The notes under the pieces are model-generated. The model ran no database searches. It worked only from the letters and a program-made list of their open reading frames with translations, and was not told the origin of the DNA. Below, piece by piece: positions 23,640-34,826 of a stretch of DNA of 64,000 nt. The stretch is from contig NC_056745.1 of the NCBI RefSeq assembly GCF_019279795.1, positions 510,278,477 through 510,342,476 on the forward strand, read 5' to 3'. The translations under genes were made by a program, and so were the position numbers. How positions within the stretch are numbered: position 1 is the stretch's first letter; each line of letters opens with the position of its first letter. Source of the DNA: Protopterus annectens. Its lineage: Eukaryota > Chordata > Ceratodontiformes > Protopteridae.

Positions 23640-25414
23640 CTGCCCGCCCCTCTTGTAGATTTGTATTTGGATACTCCTCCTGGGCCCATCTCATTTGCTC
23701 ACTCAACTTAGTGCAGTGAGATCATATTCTGATTTCAGGCACCCCTACGGTGTACAAAAAAAAGCATTTGGGAAGGACAACCCCTGTAGCCTCTTAATCC
23801 TGCTCTGTTCCCTCCCTCAAAGAAAAAAATATATATTTTTTTATTCAGTTGCTCTTACTGTAACTGTCTTAGTTGCTGTTCTGCGTGCTGTTATCTGTTC
23901 AGTTGCTCTTACTCTGCACTTATTACTGCTTGTTAGTAGCCTTCTAATTTACTGCCTTCTGCACTTGTTTTTTTTTAGTCATTTGTTAATTTAATTGCAT
24001 TTGAACTGTATTTGCCGTAGTGTTGCTACACACTCTGGTGTGCTGGCCTGCACTGCAGTTAGAATTGTATTTACTGCTGTTTTAGCTACTTTACTGTAAA
24101 AAAAAAAAAAATTCTAAGCTTATTTCCTGCCCTTTCCTGTAACTAGTCTAGTTCAGACACAGACTTGCTGTATCTAGGACTGTTGGTAAGCTTCTGAGCC
24201 CCCCCAAGCCTTTCTGTGTTGGAGGGAAGCCTTCTAGCTTATCAGTGGCAGTGGTAAGCACTAGGCAGCCTATCTACCATGGGAAGAGTGGGTTTTTGCA
24301 CAGAAATTGTAGCTATTAGCCATTTGGGCATTTTTTTTAATCTTTCAACTTTCTGGTTTAAAAGCCGCACTTGCGCTTGTTTCCCACCTTTCCTGTAACT
24401 AGCCTAGTCCAGATAGAGTTGCTGTATCCAGGACTGTTGGTAAGTGTTTGAGCCCCATAAGCCTTTCTGTGTTGGAGGAAAGCCTTCTAGCTTATCAGTG
24501 GGAGTGGTAAGCACTAGGTAGCCTGTCTACCATGAGAGGAGTGGTTCTTGGCCCAGAAATTGTAGTTTATTGACCATTTGGACAGCTTCAGTCTTTCAAC
24601 TTTCTGGTTTAAAAGACCACATCTGCACTTGTTTCCCATCTTTCCTATAACTAACCTACTGTGTAGCACTAGGAAGCCTTAAACTGATACAAGCCTTCTA
24701 GCTTAGAAGAGAGACTTTGGAGTGATTTAAATATCAGTTTTCTGTACTTTCCACCTAAGTGCAGATTTTCCAGCATTTATTGTGATTTTTTAAAAGCTTG
24801 TTTTTTTCACATATTGTACTTATTTGACTGCCTGCACTTTAAAAAGTCGTTTTGTTTAATTTGTTTAACTGTTGTAGGCTGCACACTAAAGTGCAATAGC
24901 CTTTTCTGATAGTTTGCAGTAGTTTTAAAGCTGTTTAAGTGTATTTTTTTTACTGTTTTTGCCTTATCTTTTCAAAAAAACAAAACAAAAAAATTCCTTG
25001 TTTCCCGCCTTTCTAAGCTAGTATAGTCCAATTTAAAGGCTAGTGCTGAATTCAGGGCTGTGATACTAGTTTCTGAGTTGCCCATACTATACTTGGATAA
25101 AAGGAAGTTTCTCCATTCACCTGTGAGAGAGGGAAGCTTTGAGCAGCCTATCTGTCCCTGGAGGAGTGGTTCCAGCTCTGAAGTTAGTAGTTTATTGGCC
25201 AGTATGGGCTCATTTCTATCTTTCATTCCCCTACTATAAAAACCGCGTTTGCATGGTTTTGCACACCGGGCAGTGCCAGTTAGCTACGGTTAAATTATTC
25301 CCGGCTCCACTAAGTCTTCTCTTCAGTTTTTCCCTTGAAACTAGTCACTAGTCTATCTCTCAAACTAAGCACTCAAACAGCATCCTACAGCCCAGCACTT
25401 GCTCAGACCTAATA
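23640..25414 (+). mobile_element. 5' untranslated region of plus-strand CR1 copy (first part)
   Basis: The stretch 23850-24100 (TTATTACTGCTTGTTAGTAG and neighbours) matches 58895-58940, the 5' region of another CR1 copy. The stretch 25235-25410 aligns, segment after segment, with the reverse complement of 29400-29660, the 5' region of the antisense CR1. It stops at CTAATA (25409-25414), where the antisense CR1 begins, and appears to resume at a second CTAATA (30126-30131). I read this as the 5' portion of the plus-strand CR1 whose body is at 30126-33970. The 5' limit is uncertain. Confidence 0.68.
24123..25255 (+). repeat. tandem ~255-bp monomers in the CR1 5' region
   Basis: Units start at TTTCCTGCCCTTTCCTGTAA (24125), TTTCCCACCTTTCCTGTAAC (24380), TTTCCCATCTTTCCTATAAC (24632) and TTTCCCGCCTTTCT (25000). 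Shared internal blocks include CCTTCTAGCTTATCAGTGG, GAAATTGTAG and CTTTCAACTTTCTGGTTTAA. The first two are closest; the third is longer and diverged. One unit in reverse orientation lies at 29680-29960. Their place just before ORF1 suggests promoter-bearing monomers, as known for some other LINEs. That role is inference. Confidence 0.75.
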
Positions 25415-25499
25415 GGTTCATAGGTTCATAGGTTCATACTAGGCTATCTGCCCGAGGGCATTTACAAGCCTAGCCCATCGTTTTGTGGCTTACACCACC

Positions 25500-28281
25500 C
25501 CTTTAGTATGGGGAACTATACCCATTATTTTGCTGTGCCTCTGTCGAGCAGTGACACTGAGGTAATCCCTGGGGTATATCTGCGATCTCCCATCCATTGG
25601 TCAAGATTTCTCTTGAACAAGGCCAGCGAGGTGCTCTGCCTCACATGTACTGGGATTTTGTTCCACAGCATAGGGAGTCTTTGGGTGATGAATCTATCCC
25701 TCCAGCACGTCCTATTAATAGCCGTGTCAAGGTTTAAGTCTCCGCCCTTGTGGCTCTGATGGATCTAGATTTTTGAGGTGAAGCATATTCATCAAATCTG
25801 GGTTTGACATGGCCTTGTATGTTAGGCAAAGGTCACCTCTGAGCAAGCGGTGGCGACTGAATAGAGCTGGAGTTCTTTCAGTCGGGCAGCATAGGACAGA
25901 TTTTTGAGACCCTTTATCCTTTTGGTGAGGAACTTTTGTGGCCTCTCCAGCTGCTGCAAGTGTCGGGTCAGATACATTCCGAATGGGGCATTGTACTCAA
26001 TCATTGGTCTGATGAGTGATGAGTAAAGGGAGACTATGACCTCCCTTGATCTAGATGAGAATCCCTTCATGATAAGGTGGGCAATGTAGAAGGTCTTCCT
26101 AACTACTTTAGCTACATGGGTGTCGAATGACAGACTACTATCAACCTGGGTCCCCAGGTCCCTGATAACTTCTTGTGTGCTCAGTGGATTTCCACCTATT
26201 TGGTAGCTAGGGGTAACCTTGTTTTTCCCGAAGGGTATGACTATGCATTTTTTGGCATTTAACTTTAGGCCGTGGCTCTGGCACCAGTTATCCGTTTCTG
26301 TGAGACCCTTCTGAAGGATATCTGTGTCAGATGTGTTTTCTACTATGGCGCCCAGTTTGCAGTCATCTGCAAACTTTGTCAGCCATAACCCTCCTGTGTT
26401 TGCTTGTACTTGGAAAAGTAGATGCCAAACAAGAGTGGGCCCAGGACTGAGCCCTGTGGGACACCACTTGTGACAGGCTTTGAGTCTGACATGGCGCCAG
26501 CAGCTCTGACCCTGTGGGTTCTGTCACTCAGCCAGTTTGCAACCCATCTTGTGATGTATGGGTTGACATTTAAGCTGATGAGTTTTTCAATGATACCCGA
26601 ATGGGGTATTGTATCGAAGGCCTTAGCCAGATCGAGGTAGGCTGTATGGACTGCCTTTCCCTCATCAATGGCTTTGGTGACTGTTTCAAAAGTCAACCAA
26701 GTTTAAAAGGCATGATCTGCCTTTGACAAAGCCAAACTGGGTTGGATCCAAAGTCTGCAAGTTCCTATGTCTTTATTTATGAGGTCCATTATGATCCTCT
26801 CCATGGCTTTGCAGATAAGGCTTGTCAAGCTAATGGGCGGTAATTTCCAGGGTCGGTGGAGGCACCGCCTTTGTGAAGTGGTACCACAGTTGCAGTGCGC
26901 CACTCCTGGGTACGTATCCAGAGGTAAGACTTTGATTAAACAGCTGTCCTAGCTGTGGGTTTAATTCCTCATTGAGTTCATGGAGCACACAGCCGGGGAC
27001 ACCATCAGGTCCCATGGATGCTGTGTTTTTGCTTTGGAGAGAGCAGTTCTCACTTGGGCTGGAGATGTTTGGGGGCTGCAATCGTTTGGTATAGATATCT
27101 CTCCTTTTGGGGGAGGGGAGAAGTTTGCACTGAACCTGTCAGCCAGTATGTTGGCAATGTCTGTAGGATCAGTAATCTTCACATCATTTTGAACTAGCTC
27201 TGAGCATATCTGGGAGTTTCCTCCCAGGTTTCTAACATAGCTAAAGAAGGCCTTATGATTGTCTTTTGAGCTCGAAATTTGCTTTGGATGATTTTATGAG
27301 AGCTCTTAGTTTTTTACTTATAGTGATCAAGGGTGTCTTACCTTTTAAGGATTTTGCTCTATCTTGTAGTAGCTTCCTCCTTTTGTTGTAGAGTTTTTTA
27401 TGGCTGGGGTCCACCAGACTGGACGCTTGCCTTTGGTACAAAGAGTCTTTGTTTTGCTTGGGATTGCCTTATCCATGCAGTCCTGCAGGTGCTGGTAGAA
27501 GGCATTTGTAAGTGTTTCAGCGGCTTGAGTACTGTTTTCCGCCGGCTCGGGGGCCTTAAAGGAGACCACACTAGTCTTTAGAAGTGTGAAGTCGGCTTTT
27601 GAGAAGTTCTTTACTGTGGTCTTTTTTATTTCAGGTGGGGGTGGGATGAGGACCTCCAGCGAGATTAGTTTGTGGTCTGATCTCACCAGTGAGGGGTACA
27701 CCTCTGGTGTTGAACATTGTGCTCCCATGTTCGTGATGATGAGATCAAGTATGTTATCTCCTCTTGTGGGGATGGTGACTAGTTGTTCCATGGCATTTGA
27801 GTTTATGAATTCCAGGAACTTTTGGGCTAGGGTGTTTGGGCTTGAGTAGTGTTCCCAGTCTATATTAGGGTAATTGAAGTCACCTAGTATGATGGTGTTT
27901 GGTGATACATTTATCCCTCTAGTGTTTTCAGGAAGGCCATGTGAGGTTCCTGAGTTTGTGAGGGTGGCCTGTAACATGCTACAATTTGCAGAGCAGTCTT
28001 GCCTATGGTTAATTGCACCTGGATGGTCTCCGATGCATCGTGCGTTGCCACCAGTCTTGAGGTGTGGGTGTCTTTGATGAATATGGATACCCCTCCTTTC
28101 TTGGTATTGTCCAGATTTTGGGGCCGGACGCATGATATGAGGTAAAACCTGATAGCGCTGGGGTGCTCTCAGGAGCCTTGAACCAGGTTTCTGTCACAGC
28201 ACAGACATCGATGTTCTCCATACTGAGAAGGGCCTTGAGTGCGTGCATTTTGAGATTTAGACTTCTGGCATTGAGCAGCAT
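25500..28281 (-). pseudogene. CR1 ORF2 pseudogene: endonuclease and reverse transcriptase
   Basis: The start is MLLNARSLNLKMHALKALL at 28281, where endonuclease domains of CR1 begin. Endonuclease motifs are VTETWF (28195-28210), ILGDFNYPNIDW (27855-27890) and the SDHKLI histidine motif (about 27670-27690). RT blocks follow: MGPDGVPGCVLHEL (about 26995-27035), [16 protein letters not shown] (26790-26840), AYLDLAKAFDTIPHS (26600-26640), TSGVPQGSVLGPLLFGIY (26420-26475) and FADD (26362-26373). The C-terminal block includes IEYNAPFGMYLTRHLQQLER (25950-26010). At least five frame changes separate these motifs, yet most catalytic motifs remain readable, which suggests moderate age. Confidence 0.9.
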
Positions 28282-28310
28282 TACCCTTAGTTTTTTTCCT
28301 TTTTTGTGTT

Positions 28311-29290
28311 CTAGCGTGGTAGGTTTAGAATTTGAGCCTTGCCTAAAAAAGGCACTATGGGGGTGGCAAGAGCCTTTGCCAATATCCGGAATCCCAGGGG
28401 TGACAGGTGCAAGCCGTCCCTTGCGAAGCAGCGTGGCTTGTCCAGCATGTCATCCCAGGCAGACAGACACTGGATCCTCTTTGAATGACACCAGTGTTTA
28501 AGCCAATTGTTAAAGCTGATCATCTTATCTCTGTATTGTGGCATCATTCTTGGTGAAGGTAGGATACTGCTCAAGGTCAGGGTCATACCTGTCTGGGCTA
28601 CATAATCAGAGAGCTCCTCAATGTCTCTTTTCATGTAGTCCAAGGAGGTACGTCTCAGGTCGTTTACACCAGCGTGGACAATGACTGAGTCATATTTGTA
28701 CCTGCTGTTGAGAGACCTGAGTGCTTGCATTATGTGGCGGATTCTAGCGCCCAACAGGCAGCTTACTGTGACCTTCTCCTTACTCAGTCTGGTGGCGGGA
28801 CGTCAGTGTGTCTGACTATGGAGTCACCAATGACTAGTGTGTCTGGCATTGTGTTTGGCCTTAAGGGCTGTGACTGTTTGACACTCTGACTGTGAGGTCT
28901 ATGTGTTGCAGTTGTTGTGTTCTGAGGTGGTGGTTGTTTGGGTGTCTGCTTTGGTGGCCTCTGCTGTTTTGGTAGATTTTTGATCAGAGCCTCAGAGTAT
29001 GTCTTTGTGTGTTTATGTGTATGATTTGAGGTTGTAATGGTAATATGTGAGACTGGGTCTATAGTGTGTGTGGTAACCTTCTCCTCCTGACTGGTCTTGC
29101 CAGTCCTATGTTGAGAGAGCTCAGCCTCCAGTTTGGCCGTATAGTTGCATCTCGCATGTATTTGTGTTTTGTGGGAGGAGGAGAGGGTTGTCTGTGTACA
29201 TGAGGCAATTGTAACATTGCCTCAATATTCCCAGGTTCACCAGCTGAGCAGGAGAGGACACTAGCAACTGATCCCTCGACATGCTAGAAG
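28311..29290 (-). pseudogene. CR1 ORF1 pseudogene: zinc-finger-like and SGNH esterase domains
   Basis: The N-terminal part (29130-29250) shows the cysteine-pair pattern of the PHD-like finger of CR1 ORF1 proteins. The C-terminal part is an SGNH hydrolase: block I IGDSIVRHTD (near 28800-28830, catalytic serine), block III VHAGVNDLR (28680-28700), and block V DGLHLS (28395-28420, catalytic Asp and His). The segment 28754-28311 is open for 147 codons with these blocks intact, while the link upstream is frameshifted. Esterase domains in ORF1 of CR1/L2-type LINEs are established; their role in transposition is unclear. The family protein binds element RNA in the cytoplasm. Confidence 0.85.
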
Positions 29291-30269
29291 GAATAGACAA
29301 AAAACTTTAAAAAGATTCCGGGGACGTGGGTGACCGAGAAATGGGGGTTGCCTTTTGGGGTACTATCTATGACAAGAGTGCCGTATCAAGGTAATAAGTA
29401 CTGTAGGAGCAAGTGCTACGTTTAACAGATAGAGAATAGTCTACTTGGAGTCAAGTAGAGATGATCTTTTAATTATAGGATACTGATTAGATCAGTAGTA
29501 TAGTTCGAGGAAGGTAGTTTTAAGGGAAAATTTGAAGAGTGGACTTTAGGTAGCCGAATAGTTTAAACCTGCTTAACGGCGCTGCCCTAGTGTGCAACGG
29601 TAGCAACTCCGCTAAATCGGGCTAAATCACGCTAATGCGCTAAAGCGTGCTTTATAGCAGGGGCTGGAAAAGACAGGAAATGACCCAAAATGGCCAATAA
29701 ACTACAAGTTACTGCCTTAAACCACTCCTCTGAGGACAAATGAAAAGTTATGGAAATGACCCTAGTGGCCAATAAAACTACAGTTTCAAGTCAGTAACCA
29801 CCTCTCCGGGGCAGGGAAGCTGCTCAATGTTAGTCACTGCCACTGATGAACACAGAGACCCTCCTTCAGCCCAAGCAAAAATGGCCTCACAGAAACTTTC
29901 AAACAGTTCAGGAACAGCAAGCCTGTAACTGAACTTTTTTAACTCTCAGAAAAGTGGGAAAAAAGCAAGATTTTTTTTTTTTTTGTTTTGTTTTTACAGA
30001 GATAGCAGAGGTTCACAAGTAATATCAAGTTATAACAGTGCAGTAAATGACCCCACACAAGAGTGCTAGGTCAAGGACAGAAAATATGCAAGTTTTAAGA
30101 AAAAAACGATTTAAAATAGCAAGCACTAATATACCCCGACACTTGACTTGCCCAGCAGGGCAAGGCTCTTTATTCACCCCTCATCAACCAAGCGACTAAG
30201 CAGCTCCTCCTACTATTCAGGCATGACCAAAGGGAAATTTCAGGTGTACTCTCCAGTCCAGTTGGTGAT

Positions 30270-31190
30270 CTGGGTATCCTGAGGCAATGTTACAACTGCC
30301 TCATGTACACAGACAACCCTCTCCTCCTACCACAAAACACTAACATATGCGAGAGATGCAATTATGCAGCCAAACTGGAGGCTAAGCTGTCTTCACCCAA
30401 GACTGGAACAGACAGTCAAGAGGAGAAGGTTAACGCACCACACCTACAGCCACACAGACCTACTAAAACAGCACCAGCAAAAAAATACACAAAATCATAC
30501 TGTGAGGCTCTAAATAAAAACCTGCAAAAGCATCAGAGACCTCCAAAGCAGATGCCCAAACAACCTGCACCTCCCGTCACAAACCAGACAACACATATAA
30601 CGCAAAATCAGTGCGCCCTTAAGGCGAAATAACATACCTAACACACTAGTTATAGGTGACTCTATAGTCAGGCACACTGACATCCCACTCACTAGGCTGG
30701 ACAAGCAGAAGGTTACTGTTAGTTGACTGTCAGGAGCCAGAATCTGCCACATAACACCAGCACTCTGGTCACTCCAGAACAAGTACAAATATGACTCTGT
30801 CATTGTTCATGTTGGTGTGAATGACCTGAGAAGTACCTCCCTGGACTACATGAAAAGGGACCTGGATGAGCTCTCTGATCATGTAGTCCAGGCTGGTATG
30901 ACCTTGACCCTGAGTAGCATCCTGCCCTCACCAAGAATGATACTTCAGTATAAAGAAAAAAATGATCAATTTCAACAATTGGCTAAGCTTCTGGTGTCAT
31001 TCAAAGGGGAACCCATGTCTGTCAGCCTGGGACGACTTGCTCGACAAGCTGTGTTGCTTTGCAAGAGACTGCTTGCACCTATCACCCCTAGGCTTTCGAA
31101 TACTGGCCAAGGCTCTTGCTACCCCCATAGTGCCTTTTTTAGGCAAAGCTCAAAAGTCAAACCCACCTCTGTAAACGGCACAATTACAAA
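30270..31190 (+). pseudogene. CR1 ORF1 pseudogene with SGNH esterase domain
   Basis: ILRQCYNCLMYTDNP followed by NICERCNYAAKLEAKL (30275-30390) gives two CxxC pairs, the PHD-like finger. A basic, proline- and lysine-rich linker follows. The esterase starts at VIGDSIVRHTD (30648-30680), continues VIVHVGVNDLRSTSLDYMKR (30800-30858), and ends ARDCLHLSPLGFRILAKAL (31060-31115). In the last block the usual DGLH reads DCLH; the presumed catalytic Asp and His are kept. Frame changes near 30640, 30720 and 30965 break the frame. Confidence 0.87.
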
Positions 31191-31202
31191 AAACTGAGGG
31201 TT

Positions 31203-33940
31203 ATGCTACTCAACGCCAGGAGTTTAAATCTCAAAATGCACGTGCTCGAAGCACTCCTCAGTATGGAGAATGTCGACATCTGTGCAGTAACTGAAACCTG
31301 GTTCAAGGCTCCAGAGAGGACCTCAGCACTGCTGGGCTACAACTCCTACCACACGTTTTGGCCACAGAACACTGACCGAAACAGAAAAGTAGTGGGTGTA
31401 TCCATATTCATCAAGGATACCTACACCTCCAGGTTAGTGGCACAGCATACCACCTCTGAGATAATCCATGTGCAACTAACATCGGGCAAATCTGCAATGC
31501 AAATGCTACAGGTCATCCTCCATGACCTAGGTCTACCACTCCACCTTTCTGGAGATACTGGAAAACATGAAGGTCCTACCGAACACCCTGATATTGGGCA
31601 ATTTTCAATTACCCTACCATTAAATGGGAAAACAACTAGATTACAAACCCCCCAAGCCCAGCGCTTCCTGGAATTCATCAATTCAAATGCTCTGGATCAG
31701 CTGGTAAACTCCCCTACCAGAAGTGAAAACCTATTGGACCCGGTTATCACCAACATAGGGGACAGATGTTCTACACCAGAGGTCAACCCATCACTGGTTA
31801 AATTAGACCATGAACTAATCACTCTGTCCACACCCCACCAGCACCCCTAACTAAGGAAACCACAGTAAAAAAAAGTTTCTGAAGCTAACTACACCTTACT
31901 TAAGACAGAGGTAAGTTTCACGGCCCCACGCTAAAGGATAATGCTGCCCAAGATGCAGAAACCTTTACAAATGCACTCTGTGAGCACCTACAAGGATGCA
32001 TGGATCATGCCATCCCTAGCAAAACCAAGACTCGCTCCTCTAAGAGAAGGAAAGTGGTTTTGTGGACACCTGCCATAAACGGGCATTACAATAGAAGGAG
32101 GAAACTAGTTCAGAAAAAAAGCAAATCCCAAGAAGGAAATGCATCCCTGATCAGTATCTGTAAGAAACTAAGGTCCCTCATAAAATCATCCAAGGCTAAC
32201 TTCGAAAGAAAAATAGCCAAGGATTCAAAAGATAACCACAAAGCCGCCTTTAGCTATGTTAAGAATCTAAGTGGCAACTCGCAGATATGCACTGAATTAG
32301 TGCAAAACAGCACAAAATATACTGAACCTTCTGATATTGCCAACATCCTGGCAGATTCAGTGCAACCTTCACCCCCCCCCTCACCCCCAAAAGTTCTCAC
32401 AACAATACCAGAAAAGTGTAGTGTCCTGGAAATCACAGATGCACAGGTGAAAACAGCCCTTTCATAAGCCAAAAACAGTGTCAGTGGGGCCAGATGGTGT
32501 CCCAGACTGCGACTTGCAGGAACTACAGAACAAACTTAACCCCTCACCTAAACGCACTATTCAACCTCAGCCTCTCCACAGGCTACGTGCCCATAGAATG
32601 GTGCACAGTGATGGTTATTCCTCTCCACAAAGGAGGAGCCACAACTGACCCTGGCAACTATCGCCCTATAAGCCTGACTAGCCTGGTCTGTAAGGCTATG
32701 GAGTGCATCATCATGGAACTCATTAACAAAGACTTTGGGAACCTCCAAACACTTGACCTGACCCAGTTCGGCTTTAAGGGCCGATCATGTCTACTAAACC
32801 TTGTGGTCTTCTTCGAGATGGTCACCAAGACCATAGACAAGAGAAAGGTGGTTCATACAGCCTACCTTGACCTCGCCAAGGCTTTTGACACCATTCCCCG
32901 CTCTGGTATTGCAGAAAAACTCACCAGCTTGAGCATAACCCCCTACATCATGATGAGTTGTCAACTGACTTAGACGGAACTCACACGGGAAGAATAGTGG
33001 GCTCCAGGTCACACTCTAAACCAGTCACAAGTGGTGTCCTGCAAGGCTTGGTCTTGGGACCCCTACTGTTAGACATATGCTTCTCAGAAGTACAGGTAAA
33101 TGCAGGAGGACTATGGCTAACCAAGTTCACTGATGACTGCAAACTGGGAGCCATAATTGACTCTCTGGCTGACATGGACATCCTCCAAAAGGGCTTACTG
33201 AGACTGAAATCTGGTGTCAAAGTCATGGCCTCAAGCTAAATGCCAAAAAATGCATAGCCATCCTAATTGGGGAAAAACAAAACGCCCACAAATTACCACA
33301 TAGGTGGCAGCCCCCTTAATACAGAAGAGGTAATAAGAGATCTGGGGACCCAGGTAGATAGTTATCTCTCCTTTGACAATCATATTGCCAAAGTAGTTAG
33401 GAAATCCTATGTGGCCCATCTAATTACTGAAGGGCTCACATCTAGAAACAAAGAGGTTATAGTGCTCCTCTACTCTTCACTCATCAGACCCATCATAGAA
33501 TAGAATGCCCCATTTGGGATGTACCTCACAAGACACTTCCAACAGCTGGAAAGACCACAAAAGTACATCACCAAGAGGATTACTGGCCTCAAACATATGT
33601 TCTATGCAGCTTGACTGAAAAAACTCCGGCTGTACTCGGTGGCATGTCGCTTACTCAGAGGTTATCTCTGTCTGACTTACAAAGCCATGTCCAACTCAGA
33701 ATTGATGGACCTGCTTCACCTAAAAAAACTCCAAGTCACTGCAAGCCACGCACTCTAGTGAGCTAACCTCGCCACAACAATAAATAGAACATGCTGGAGG
33801 GATAGATTCCTGTCGCAGACTCCCCATGCTTTGGAACAAAATTCCAAACTACATTTAGGCAGAGTCCCTCACTAACACTCTTCAGGAGAAACTTTGACGA
33901 GTGGATGGGTAACGGAAAATACACCCCTGGGATCACTTCA
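31203..33940 (+). pseudogene. CR1 ORF2 pseudogene: endonuclease and reverse transcriptase
   Basis: MLLNARSLNLKMHVLEALL opens a 215-codon frame at 31203 with VTETWFKAPE (31290-31318) and an endonuclease whose GDFN motif is degraded (LGNFQ-like near 31595). [22 protein letters not shown] (32612-32672), AYLDLAKAFDTIPRS (32860-32905), a GVLQGLVLGPLL block (about 33030-33070) and FTDD in place of FADD (33127-33138). C-terminal IIE.NAPFGMYLTRHFQQLER (33490-33550) and a WRDRFL block (33797-33815) follow. Frame changes occur near 31850, 32470, 32970, 33240 and 33505, with stops besides. Confidence 0.88.
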
Positions 33941-33970
33941 TTGGCTCTGCTTGACAGAGGATCAGTTAAT

Positions 33971-34741
33971 TCTACCAATCTCTCTAAAAACAACCTCAAT
34001 AAACTAGCAACATCCTATAGTAATATTGCTAGATTTGCTACAGGCTCTCCTTTTAGAACCCATCACTGTCTAAATCTAAGACATTTAAACTGGCTAGAAT
34101 TTCTTAACCAGCTCCAGTTTCACCAGCTCACAGTAGTCAACAAGACCCTGTATCAACCTAGCAACACTCCAATGCTCTCTAGCCTAATTACACCTTATAA
34201 TAATCTCAAAAATCTACGCTCCTCAAACTACTTATCAATACTACTAAACCCAACAACTCAGCAGGTGACTCCTTGTTCTCTCTGTTGGAAAAATATGGAA
34301 TAAACTACCCTCTGAAATCACATCTCACACTTCTCTCTCTTTTTTTAAAAGGAATCTAAAACTATATCTCAAACACTGGCTATGCTCCTGTACTAACCCT
34401 GACTAATTATTTTCCTATTTTCTAAATCTCACCCTAGATCCTTTATTTTCTTCCCTTTATGTATCAATAAACAATATTATTGCATACAACATATATGTAT
34501 ATTGCACCTTCTAATAAAATTACTGAGTATTCTAATTTGTACTACTTGTGTGAAAAAAAAACAAAACTTTTTTTTGCTTTTATGTAACATTTGCTGTTTT
34601 TATAATATCTGTCATAACTTCTATATTAACTTTTTATTAACTTTGTATTTCTTGGAGCTTTTCTCCCCGGGCCTCTACTGAAAACGGACATGTATCCAGC
34701 TAGACTAGCCCGGTCAACAAATGTAAAATAAATAAAAATAA
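33971..34741 (+). mobile_element. 5'-truncated family-B LINE nested in CR1
   Basis: It begins in the RT C-terminal region: HLNWLEFLNQLQFHQLTVVN (34083-34142) parallels SLNWLEFTNYMDFLQLTTA in the 3.9-7.9 kb copy. It ends with TTTTCTCCCCGGGCCTCTAC (34660 on) and an AAATAAATAAAAATAA-like tail. The host CR1 is cut after TTAAT (33966-33970) and resumes after TTAAT (34742-34746), giving a 5-bp TSD. Confidence 0.85.
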
Positions 34742-34826
34742 TTAATGGGGTGGCAAAAGCAGACACACTCTGGCTAGGCTTATAAATGCCCTCTGGCAGA
34801 TAGCCTAGTACCTACCTATGAACCTA
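34742..34826 (+). mobile_element. CR1 3' terminus, continuation of the split copy
   Basis: GGGGTGGCAAAAGC, GGCTAGGCTTATAAATG, TAGCCTAGTACCTACCTATG and a final AACCTA reproduce the CR1 3' end, joining in sequence to the element cut at 33970. The next base starts the 3' terminus of an antisense Penelope-like copy. Confidence 0.88.

Larger units (their letters stand above)
25415..30125 (-). mobile_element. nearly full-length CR1-type LINE inserted in another CR1
   Basis: On the minus strand the order is a 5' UTR (about 30125-29300) with one promoter-like monomer, ORF1 (29290-28311) and ORF2 (28281-25500). A 3' UTR follows, ending in three copies of the octamer TGAACCTA, seen on the plus strand as repeated AGGTTCAT at 25415-25438. 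An 8-bp terminal repeat is a CR1 hallmark. At about 4.7 kb it is the most complete LINE in the window. The possible TSD is CTAATA (25409-25414 and 30126-30131), short but consistent with alignment of the flanks to one continuous CR1 5' region. All coding parts are broken by frameshifts. Confidence 0.88.
30126..33970 (+). mobile_element. plus-strand CR1-type LINE, body (ORF1 and ORF2)
   Basis: Continuation of the CR1 whose 5' region lies at 23640-25414. It contains the end of the 5' region, ORF1 (about 30270-31190), ORF2 (31203-33940) and the first bases of the 3' UTR. It is interrupted at 33970 by a family-B LINE flanked by TTAAT repeats, and its last 80 bp follow at 34742. It is more decayed in places than the antisense copy nested in it, as expected for the older host element. 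Confidence 0.88.

Noticed and set aside
24123-25255. CRISPR-like or satellite interpretation of the spaced repeats
   Set aside because: Units are about 255 bp and diverge throughout, with no short identical repeats and unique spacers. The context is a LINE 5' region.
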